NCBI GenBank assembly: GCA_024220525.1
Contig: JAMYWO010000032.1
Location: 1 to 64,000, forward strand
Reading direction: 5' to 3'
DNA length: 64,000 nucleotides
Source: Cochliopodium minus
Taxonomy: Eukaryota; Discosea; Himatismenida; Cochliopodiidae
How positions within the stretch are numbered: the first letter of the stretch is position 1; the number at the start of each line of letters is the position of its first letter. A program made the position numbers and the translations under genes. Positions 55,269 through 64,000 of the stretch are shown piece after piece. A model generated the notes under the pieces. It had not been told where the DNA came from. It saw only the letters and a program-made list of their open reading frames with translations, and made no database searches.

Positions 55269-57757
55269 TTAAAACGCATTGTTTTTGTATGCATCAAATT
55301 CAGGTCCTGTGTTTTGTATTTCAGGATGTGCATGTTTAAAGGAACTGAGATCAAGTTTCTTGAAGATCTCATAAAGTAAGTACTTGGGAACCTTTTGTTT
55401 GAAAGAAGCTTTTAGTGAAAGAATAAAGTGGAAAACTGTATCCTTGAAAGACTTTGGGAAGCTATATAAATAAAATATTTTAAAAATTTAGTTATTAAAA
55501 AAAAATTTTTTTTTTTTTTACTTGCAATGGTTCTGAGTCGACCATTCGATAAAATTTGATGAACCAACGCACAATATAGAAATGGAACATTTGGACAACA
55601 ACAAGGTTGGATTGTCACAATTTCCCTTTTTTCCAAACCCGACCTAATAATTAAAAATAAATTTTTTTTTAAAAAATGATTAAAAAATATTTAGTAAATT
55701 CAAACCTGTCCAAACTCATTGTCACCAAAGGTTATTATATCTCCATTTTTTTTGTAAATAATACTTTTTTTTAAAAAATTTTATTTTTAAATTTCTTTTT
55801 TAATTAAAAGGGATTTTATTATACCAAAAAGAATAACCAGCATAAATGTCAGCGATGAGAGGATCTTCCATGATCAAGTAATAACCATATTGAGATTTTG
55901 AATCTGTTTGCATTTTTTCTGCAAGATTACCAGAGCAATAAACTTGGTTGTCTTCAGTCAAAAAAATATTGAAAAGATATCCTTATGAAAAAAATTTAAA
56001 ATTAAAAAATAAATTAAAAAATAACAAAATAAATATACCACTACAAATTTTTTTAATTTTGGGATTGTTTAATACAAGCTCAAATTTGGATACGTTGGTA
56101 TTATTCCCAGTACCCAACTATTTAAAGAATTGATTAAAATCAAAAAAAAAAAAAACAAAGCTATCAAAAAGAGGTATATTTTTTTTTACGAGACCACTAG
56201 AATTATATCTGATATTCAAAGATAAAAATAAATTTGAAAAAATAAATTTTAAATTATACGTATTTTTTTTTTACCCACATCCCAATAAATCTCCATTTTC
56301 TTTTTTTTTTTTTTTGTTTAAAAAATTTTTAAATAATTATTTTTTTTTATGAGAAATTACTTTTGTAAATGAGTACATGATCAGATCCACTATTTTAAAA
56401 TTTTTATTAAAAAAATTATAAATTATAAAAACATGAGCAATGTTACCAAACCAATTTAGTGATGGATGGATCGTTCAAAATTAATTGAGGAGTGCTCTTA
56501 TTTTCATCGAAATTTCCTATCGAAAGCTAAGTAAAGAAAATAAATATTTTAAATTAAAAAAATTAAATTTAAAAAATGAATGAAATATAAAAATTCATTT
56601 TTTACTTGACCAGAAGAATTGTAACCGAAACTATATAAATCCCCATTTTCTTCAAGGAAATAAGTATGATGACCTAAAAAATTTTGACATTTTATTTTTT
56701 ATTTTTTTTGTTTTTAATATTTTTAACTATTTATTTATTTATTTTTATTTTTTTTATTTGGTTTTTTTATTTTTTTTAATTTTTTGGATATATTACTTCC
56801 ACATGCCATCAGTTTTATTTTGGAATTTTCAATCAATAATGTGGGACGAAGCAAATTGTCTGTGTTACCATTTCCAAGTTGCCCATCTAAAATTTTTTTT
56901 TTTTTAAATGAGAGGTAAAACAAAATAAAATAAAATAAAATAAAATAAAATAAAATAAATGAAATTTATTATTACCTGAATTACTACCCCATCCATATAA
57001 ATCTCCATTTTCCTTTTTTATTTTTAAATTTCATTAATTTTTGATTTATTTTTTTAAAATTTTTTCTTTTTTTTAACGTGTAAAATAAAGGTGTTGTAGG
57101 CCCCACACACGATGTACTTTATCGTTTTGCTGTTCATTAAAAGGACAGGAGAACATTCTGGCTCGTCGGTATCTTTTTCAGGTAGTCCAAGAGCACCACC
57201 TATCAAAATTAAGAAGGAATAAGATAACAATAAATCTCATAAAACAGAGAAAGTTTAAAATAAGTAATAAATGGTAAAAAAATTTTTTTAAATTTTTTTA
57301 AAATTAATAATAGTTGATGAAAAAATAATTGAAATACGGTAATTTTTGAGGAAAATTGTTTTTAAAACAATAATCAAAAAATAAAAAAAATTATTTTTAC
57401 CTTTAAGAATGAGCAAATTATTGAAAAAAATATTTTTAAAAAAAAACATTAAATAAAATTTAAAAAAAACTTTAAATTTTTTTTTTTCTAAAAAATTAAA
57501 TCTTACTTTCCATGGTCCCGAATATGAAAAGATCTCCATTTTTGTGGTAAAACAAAGTGTGATAGGCTCCCATTGCAATCATTTTTATCGTGGGATCATT
57601 CTTGATGAATATAGGTACAAGTTGATTGGTTGTGTTGCCTATTCCCAGTTGTCCATACTCATTCATTCCTTTCCAATACAAATATTAAAAAAAAAATTTT
57701 TTTTCTCTTAAAAAATATACCATATCCATAGAGATCTCCATTTGCTTTAGATATCAT
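55269..57757 (-). CDS. RCC1-repeat protein with conserved C-terminal helical domain
   Basis: Minus-strand gene of about fifteen short exons starting MISKANGDLYGYG (57757). Blades read NEYGQLGIGNTTNQLVPIF, KMIAMGAYHTLFYHKNGD with LFIFG, LPEKDTDEPECSP, KYIVCGAYNTFIL, ENGDLYGWGSNS, GQLGNGNTDNLLRPTLLIE, ENGDLYSFGYNSSGQ, LSIGNFDENKSTPQLIL, GTGNNTNVSKFELVLNNPK and IITFGDNEFGQVGFG. The end (LPKSFKDTVFHFILSLK, QKVPKYLLYEIFKKL) matches the C-terminal domain of the 8.2 kb gene, so these two are closer relatives than the gene at 36.1 kb. Many exons begin at ENGDLY or G/GQLG, so introns tend to fall at blade boundaries. Role unknown. Confidence 0.8.
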
Positions 57758-58148
57758 GATTATGATATTTGTTATTTGTAAAATAGACAAGTTAATATTG
57801 GTAGATATAGAATTGCAACAGTTTATATTTTCAGTTATTTTTGGAAATTATTTTATGAGTGAAAATTTTTTTTGGAATTACTCATATATAGGATATTATG
57901 ATCTGCCAAAGAACAAGATACTATATTCTCCATAAATTAAAGTTTTCAAGATGAAGCTATTCAAATTTTATTTTAATAAATTAAAATAAGAAATAAACTT
58001 AGATAGAAAAAAACTTTGAATATGTTTGAAACAAGCAATTTCTTCAAAGGTAAAAGTAAAATAACTTTTTTAACAAATTTTCTTTAATAAATACTTTTAT
58101 AATGTGAAAGTCCCTTTCGATCATCATTTGTATGTCAATTTTTTTTTT
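57758..58148. other. Intergenic spacer, nothing recognised
   Basis: About 390 bases between the start of the minus-strand RCC1 gene and the stop of the minus-strand REX1-type gene. It contains the RCC1 gene's promoter. No other feature is supported. Confidence 0.5.
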
Positions 58149-58783
58149 TTACAAACTTTGATAAACAAAGTTAAGTTCCTCCAACAGATCATTTATCTCC
58201 GACACGTTTTCCTCCAATTTCTGACTCTCTTCAACAAGATTAGATTCGTAGTTTGGATCGTATCTATCTTTCTTTGTTATTTTTTGTTCTTTTTTTAGGA
58301 TTTGAATTTTGATAGTCTTCAATTTAAAGAAGAATAAAAAAAAATTTAAAGTTAATTACGTTGAAAATATGTTATAAAATTTATTTTTCTCTTACATTTT
58401 CTAATTTCTCTTTTTCTTGGAGTTGTATTTTTCTTATGAATTGACCTAAATCTTTCCTGTCGAAATCTTCATTCAATCTTTTTTCCACAAAGATTATCTT
58501 TTGGGAGATGAGGGAAAATTCTTGTGTTGTTTTCTTCACATATACTCCATAAACGAGCTCTTGTTTATCTTGTAAAAAGATTCTGAATGATCTATACAGA
58601 AATAGCAGAATATGAAGGGGGTGGTTATGATTTGTTGTACAAATTTAATAATTTTTGTTTTTGTTTTTTTTTTTACTCATGAAATTCTTTGTAGATTTTT
58701 ACTCTATCTTTTTGGAGTTGCAAAAATACTTCCAATTGTTCTTTTACGTTATCTCTTATCAAATCATTTGTATCCAACTCCAT
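58149..58783 (-). CDS. REX1-type (required for excision 1-B domain) protein
   Basis: Three minus-strand exons give about 165 residues. The first contains LEVFLQLQKDRVKIYKEFHE, the second FRIFLQDKQ, EFSLISQKIIFVEKRLNED and LGQFIRKIQLQEKEKLENT, and the third a long acidic coiled coil (YESNLVEESQKLEENVSEIN) ending YQSL. The order FxLQxxRVxxYxxFxxxF, then VxxxExxL, then LxxxIRxLQxxEKxKLxxT is that of the REX1BD/C19orf60 family, named for an algal DNA-repair mutant. It is an all-helical protein of uncertain biochemistry. Its start lies only 78 bases from the start of the next plus-strand gene, so the two probably share a bidirectional promoter. Confidence 0.78.
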
Positions 58784-58861
58784 TTTTTTTTTTTTTCGTT
58801 GAATAAAAAATTAAAATTAAAAAAAAGCAAGATCCTTGATTTAAGGAGCATCAAAAAAAAA
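58784..58861. promoter_or_regulatory. Probable bidirectional promoter
   Basis: The start codons of the REX1-type gene (minus) and the RGS/CLU gene (plus) are 78 bases apart and point away from each other. Both promoters must fit in this stretch or overlap the genes. It is A-rich with no clear TATA box. Confidence 0.45.
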
Positions 58862-61800
58862 ATGGTAATAGTTTTATAAAGTGTATCTTGATTTATAATC
58901 TTTCATTTATGTTCAGGATTGCCAAGAATTTTTGGATTTATCCAGAAAATTTAGTTCAGACATATGGACAGAAGATAAATTTGATTATAAGAAGATAGAG
59001 AACAAATTACAAATGTTGGATCCCAATATTTCACAAGTGCTTACGAATTTTCATCTTAAAAAGATTATAGAGAATGATATAGTGAGATTGAGGTTCAATA
59101 CCTTCTTGGTCTTGAAGAATAAGGAAATGGAAGTGTATTTCAATTTTTGGGTTGCACTTACCCAATTTCTGGATAAATTATTGTATGATTCATTATTGAC
59201 AAGCAGTGAGAGAAATACAATATATTCGACGTTGATTGACAAATTCCTGAATAAAGCGTAAATTATTTTTTTTGATTTAAATAGATTTGAAGAGTATATA
59301 TCAATCGGATTCAAATCAATCAAACAATTATTCAATCATAAAATTGAAAATCAATCATAAACAAACATAAACATAAAATTGTATTTTTTATTAAACATGA
59401 ATCGTTAAATAATTTAAGATCCAAAGATTATGTTAAATTGGGAAATAAAAAATTCTTAAATGATGTGAGAGATTTCGAATTGAAGCTGAGGGCAAACCCA
59501 AACGGAAAACATCTCAAAATTCCAGGAATAATACACAAGATACAAAGAATGATAGAAGAGAAGTTGGAACCAGAGCTCAGAAAATTCTACGAATCACACA
59601 AAGAAAGAGAGCATATCCACGCAAAACTAAAAAACAACGAATGTTTCACAGGAAAAGTATCATCAAAATATCTCAAAGTTAAAATAGTGGATCATTCAAA
59701 GTTAGTCACAGTGGAGAACAAACTACAAATACCAAGGGGGAAATGGGAGTATAGGTTTTTGGAGTATGCTCAGAAAGAACTTTCTGTCTTTGCTCCTTCT
59801 ACTAAGAAACTTTTTGGGACAGGCTCTGCTAAGCCAGAAACTCCAAAGTACAAGTTTTTAATAGAAGCTACTGAGATGAAGGTTATCAAAACAAACACTA
59901 AATCAAAGTCGGACATCAAACAAATCACCATCGTAAACGATTTTTTATTTTTTTATTTTTATTTATTAAAAAATTAACTCTTTTTTATTAAGATGTTAAA
60001 ATGGGAAGAAACTGTCTTTTTTATTAAAGGGGATCTTCAAGACTGGGTCAAATTGTTTGGTGAAGTTTACATTTCAAGAGTAAAAAGATTCCTTCTTTCT
60101 TTTTTTATTAATCTTTAATTTGAAAAAAATTAACTTTTTTGCTTTATTTAGGAAACTTTTTTGAAGAAAGTGAAAATAAAACAAGGGTGGATTTTGAGTC
60201 AAAAAATTTACAAGTTGGAAAAGAAAAACCCTCCTGTAAAACTTTCAGACCAAAAATCAGATTTCATACCTGCCATGTCCAAAAGAATGCCTTCTAGAAA
60301 AATGATAGATATAAGTATGTTCAAACCTAAACAAGATTCAATCAAACAAGAATCAAATGATATGGATCCCAAAATTTTGTTTAAAATATCCAACAACACA
60401 CATACGATAGTGGAAACAGATGAAACAGGTCATAGAAGATCAGGAGAACAACTTGCAAATTTAAAGAAAATGAGCATTTCTGACTTTAAAGAAAGTAACA
60501 AGAGGAAGGAGGGGTTGAAAATCGAGAACAGTTCTCCAATTCTCGTAATCAAAAAAGATAGAGATTCTTTTGATAACGATTCCGATGAAGAAAAGAAGGA
60601 TTTCACTCCTTATGGTATGAGCGGCCTTTTAAAACCTGAAAATCCATATTCCAGCAAAGAAAACATGAAAATCCAACTCGATAAACTAAAACCCAAAGAG
60701 AAAGATGAAAGTCAAGAACCCAAAATCACTCCAAGATCGTCCAGATACTATAAACTTCCTTACGGACTGAGCAGTCTTGTAACAAAGTCAGACATGTACA
60801 GCATCTCTCAATTCAAAGAACAACCAGAGTTGAAAATAAGAATGAGTTCTAAATCCGAAGAAGATATCTACGAGATAAAAGAAAAAGTTCACAAGAATCA
60901 GAAATCAGAGTCTATTGCCAGCACCTTCCCCACTATCGCTCCTTATGACAAAAAACCCAAAGCTACTATTTTAGAAGAGGACGAAAATGAAATAGATGAG
61001 TTCGATAAGATTCTTGGAGCAGAAATAGACAGTGATAGCAGTGGAAGTGATGAAGAGGAAGATGATAGAAAGTTTGTCAGTATGGATTCCAATTTGAGCC
61101 TTAAAAATGAGATTATGGTTGATGAAGAGAAAGAGCAGGAGGAGTTGGATAACAATTTCAAAAACTACAACATGAGTAAGGTTGGCACTCCTGTCAACAA
61201 CTACGCTAATCCTTATGGTGTGGAAGAGATCATTTCTCTTGGTGAAACCACTTACAATGGTTACAACGAAGCTCCCGAGCTCGATATCAAGAAGATCAAA
61301 CCAAAGAAGAGATCCAAGTTTAAAGCAACAACGACAACCAATTATGAAGAAATCATCCCAACAAACAAAAAAGAAAAGAATAAGGATGAAAGTAGTGACA
61401 GTATTGTTTGGAGCGAAGATAATTCTTCCAAAGATGATTCCAAAGAAGATTCCAGCTTCTCTGATTTTGAGGTGGAGCCCAATTTGGATGATCTCAACAC
61501 TAGTTCTCATTTACAACAGCAAAAACGTAAGGAGATGTCTAATTGGAACGAACGTTTCCAGACTATTTGGGAGAGGCTCAAGGAGGATCCCACTGTCATT
61601 GATTCTCATTTGGAGATGATCATTCTTTCTGAGGATTTTGCTAATTGTGCCATTAATTATGGAAAGATCATCATTTCTGAGGTTTCTTTGGATTATGACA
61701 AAAAGACCATAAAACCTTTGAAAAATGGTACAAAAATTTGATTTTTATTTTTATTTATTTTATTTATTATTTTTTATCGATTTTATTTTATTTTATTTTT

Positions 61801-63414
61801 ATTTTTATTTTTATTTATTTATTTTTCTTAATTTTAACTGTTTTATTTTTCTTTGATTTTGGACTTATATTTAGTCATTTTATTTTCATTTTATTATTTT
61901 TTTCAGAAAAAGGAGAAAAGTATATTGTTGCAAACATTTTCTTTAAATTTGCAGTAGATGATGGTAAAAATAAAAAAAAAATTTTTAAATCATTTCTTAT
62001 TCTTGTCCTCTTTTTTTTTTCACAAAAGGTAAAATATACGGAAATCACAAAATACCAACCAAATTAGCAGGACACGAATTAAAGGGTCTGAAAGCCTACT
62101 TTCAAACAAGGACAGAAGGGCTTTGTTTCCCATTGTGTACTATAATTGACTTCAAAGGTTGGAGACTCATTGCTTACGCCATCCTTCCCATTAATACTGA
62201 ATGCATTAAATATGGTTCTCACAACGAAGGATTGAATATTTATAAGTAAGAAAAATAATTAATTATTTTTCATTTTTATTTATATTTATATTGCTTATTT
62301 TCAATTTTTTCAATTAATTTATTTTTGATAATTTATTATTTTTATTTATTTTTAATTTTTATTTTATTTCTTATTTTTTAATTTTTTATTTTTTATTTTT
62401 ATCTTATTTTTTATTTTCTAGTGATGATGTAGACTTGGCGAAATTGATGTTGGAGGCTTCGGAGCAGCTCAACCTGAAACCTCATCTCTGCAAGGAAAAA
62501 TCTTCTACAAGCACCAAATTAATTGCGTCTGCTTGTGATGTCGAAGGATACTTGTAAAAAAATAATTAAAATTAAAAATTAAATTGAAAATAAAAAAATA
62601 AAAAATTAAAATAAAAAAATAAAAAATTAAATTAAAATAAAAAATAAAAAAATAAATTTATTTAAATATATTTTTTTTTAAAGAGGGAAAGATGAAAGAT
62701 TTTATTTGATTGACTTGGCAAGAGTTTTTCCTTGCGTCAAAACAAACAAAGAAACACCTTTTTCGGAGAGATATCAATTAATGAGGCCTGAGTTTGTTCA
62801 GACTTACCACATTCAGCTCTGTTCTGATGCTTACAGCAAATTCACTGATGGAACCAAAGATCATTTACAACACTCCAAAGAAATTGATATTGCAACCAAA
62901 GATCTGTTGGGTAACTTTTTTTTTATTGATTAAATATGTTAAATTAATTTTTTATTTTTTATTTTTTCATTTCATTTTTTCAATTAATTTTAAAGTTGAT
63001 TTTTATTTTGATTTTAAATTTATTTTTTTACAATTTTTAAAAAGGATTCCATTTTTTAAATTTCATTTTAATTTTTATTTTTTATCATATTTTTTATTTG
63101 ATTTTAATTTTTATTTTGATTTCCTTTCTAAATTTTATTTTTATTTTTTATTTTAATATTTTTGAATAAAGAAATCACAATACCAAACTTTACATCGGAG
63201 TTAATTGAAATATTGGATGAAGAGCTTTCTTCCTACAACAACCTCAACACTTTTTCTTTAACGAAAACCCTCCACAGTTTTGGAATAAACTGCAGATACC
63301 TTTCTAACATCGTTCAAAAGATAGGATCTGAAAGGAAGTACTACATGTTAATTTTGGCCGAAGTTGTAGCTCGTGTATTGAAAAACAATTTGAATCATTT
63401 ATTCCAAGATTTTG
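58862..63414 (+). CDS. RGS/PH-like and CLU-domain protein, 5' part (interrupted by assembly join)
   Basis: The first coding exon appears to be just ATG (58862-58864), with GTAATA directly after it; the next exon (58917-59258) continues DCQEFLDLSRKFSSD. Residues 1-180 form a helical domain with FNTFLVLKNKEMEVYFNFW, resembling an RGS fold. Then ECFTGKVSSKYLKVKIVD, WEYRFLEYAQKEL and IKQITIMLKWEETVFFIKGD with LQDWVKLFGEVYI look like a PH-type domain. A long charged exon (60152-61728) follows, then a CLU domain: LKGLKAYFQTRTEGLCFPL, TECIKYGSHNEG, LNLKPHLCKEKS, LIASACDVEGYLGKDERFYL and LMRPEFVQTYHIQL. The last exon before the N at 63570 ends NNLNHLFQDF. The expected post-CLU and TPR part is missing. 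Confidence 0.75.
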
Positions 63415-63418
63415 GTAT

Positions 63419-63569
63419 TTTTTATTTTTTTATTTTTTTATTTTTTTATTTTTTTATTTTTTTTATTTTTTCTTTATTTTTTTTATTTTTTCTTTATTTT
63501 TTTATTTTTTTATTTTTTTATTTTTTTATTTTTTTATTTTTTTATTTTTTTATTTTTTTATTTTTTTAT
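63419..63569. repeat. Intronic (T5-7 A) simple repeat adjoining the N
   Basis: Near-perfect ttttttta units fill the stretch up to the N at 63570. The repeat is the likely cause of the assembly break, and its true length is unknown. Confidence 0.85.
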
Positions 63570-63570
63570 N
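63570..63570. other. Assembly join (single N)
   Basis: One N inside a T-rich repeat separates the CLU gene from an HPRT gene. Left and right exons encode unrelated proteins, so this is a scaffold join, not a genuine intron of a fusion gene. Confidence 0.88.
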
Positions 63571-63572
63571 AG

Positions 63573-64000
63573 ATTTGGATCAAGATGTTGAAAAAGTGAT
63601 GTTTTCAAGAAAAGATATCAAAGAGAAAGTTTCAAGTCTTGGAAAAGAAATATCAAAGGATTACAGAGGGAAAAAACCTGTGCTACTTGGGATCTTGAAG
63701 GGATCTTATGTTTTTTTGGCAGACTTGGCAAGAGCAGTAAATATAGACAGTGAAGTAGAATTTATGTCGATTTCCAGTTATGGAAATGGAACCACTTCCA
63801 ATGGTACCGTTAAAATAGAGTTAGATCTAAGAACAAGCATTGAAGGAAGGGATGTCATTATAGTAGAAGATATTTTGGATACGGGTAAAAATATAAATTC
63901 AAATTAATTGATTTAAAGTTTTCTTTTATAATTTTATTTCTTATCTTAATTAAAAAAATATTAAAAATAATTTACTAACAATCAAAAAGGAAATACATTG
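63573..64000 (+). CDS. Hypoxanthine(-guanine) phosphoribosyltransferase, partial
   Basis: The exon at 63573-63884 encodes DQDVEKVMFSRKDIKEKVSS, LGKEISKDYRGKKPVLLGIL, KGSYVFLADLARAV and VEFMSISSYGNGT, then the PRPP-binding signature VIIVEDILDTG. The next exon starts at 63990 with GNTL, completing the DTGNTL motif. These are the HPRT core elements, with Lys-Gly of LKGSYVF as the PPi loop and the acidic pair of VEDILDTG holding the ribose. The enzyme salvages hypoxanthine and guanine to IMP and GMP. Only the start codon exon (lost at the N join) and the C-terminal half (beyond the window) are missing. Acceptor phase is 1. Confidence 0.93.

Noticed and set aside
60971-61510. Minus-strand frame of about 180 codons opposite the CLU gene's long acidic exon
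   Set aside because: Its composition (runs of I, V, F and S) is what acidic Asp/Glu/Ser codons give on the reverse strand; no start or splice context supports it.
63100-63907. A CLU-HPRT fusion protein
   Set aside because: The only connection is an intron-like T-rich repeat containing an N. Both parts are complete domains of unrelated housekeeping families.
1-64000. Search for viral elements, transposons, tRNA or rRNA genes
   Set aside because: No reverse transcriptase, integrase, transposase, capsid-like or rRNA sequence was recognised, and no long terminal or inverted repeats stood out by eye. tRNA genes cannot be excluded without a covariance-model scan.

Overview
The window is a gene-dense stretch of nuclear DNA from an AT-rich unicellular eukaryote. 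The evidence is genes broken by many short GT...AG introns, intron and spacer DNA that is almost pure T/A, exons of moderate GC, Asn-rich linkers, very short intergenic spacers, and a full eukaryotic repertoire (SNARE, PKA regulatory subunit, Mcm10, BOP1, glucosidase II, ERAD E2). Repeated RCC1 and CLU/TPR paralogs and a collagen-like secreted protein fit a free-living amoeboid or flagellate protist. I cannot name the genus from sequence alone. Two single-N joins (26328 and 63570) show that the window is a scaffold of at least three contigs, so gene order across those points is not secure.

Layout. 1-1.8 kb: 3' end of a CLU/TPR gene. 2-8 kb: a VAMP7-type R-SNARE fused to an eglin-like protease-inhibitor domain, a relic of a collagen-like gene tail, the intact collagen-like secreted gene, and a standalone copy of the inhibitor domain. 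8.2-15.6 kb: RCC1-repeat gene, small unknown gene, glucosidase II beta, RING E3, TMA16. 15.9-23.6 kb: one large CLU plus kinesin-light-chain-type TPR gene. 23.8-26.3 kb: an unrecognised gene and a short RCC1 gene, then the first scaffold join. 26.3-30.2 kb: 3' end of a DUF4246 copy, a PBZ-BRCT repair-type gene with an apparent one-base frameshift, the full DUF4246 gene, and an FTS/AKTIP-like UEV. 30.3-37.5 kb (minus strand): F-box/LRR, Mcm10-like, PKA regulatory subunit, RCC1 gene. 37.8-43.8 kb: PP2C, UBE2J-type E2, two small minus-strand membrane-type reading frames, GPKOW/Spp2. 43.9-46.2 kb (minus): a PEPCK-like protein that seems to have lost its active-site motifs. 46.7-55.1 kb: SPRY-PONY (DCN1-like) fusion, BOP1, CDP-alcohol phosphotransferase, PH-like protein. 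55.3-58.8 kb (minus): a fourth RCC1 gene and a REX1-type gene. 58.9-63.4 kb: an RGS/PH-like CLU gene running into the second join, followed by an HPRT gene that leaves the window.

The genes do not form one pathway. Recurrent themes are ubiquitin-type systems (RING, UBE2J, F-box, DCN1-like, UEV) and membrane/secretory biology (SNARE, glucosidase II, phosphotransferase, FTS). Local paralogy is strong: four RCC1 genes, three CLU pieces, two inhibitor domains, two DUF4246 copies and two collagen-tail copies. The most unusual items are the SNARE-protease inhibitor fusion, whose fusing intron overlaps a ready-made stop codon, the PEPCK pseudoenzyme and the SPRY-PONY fusion.
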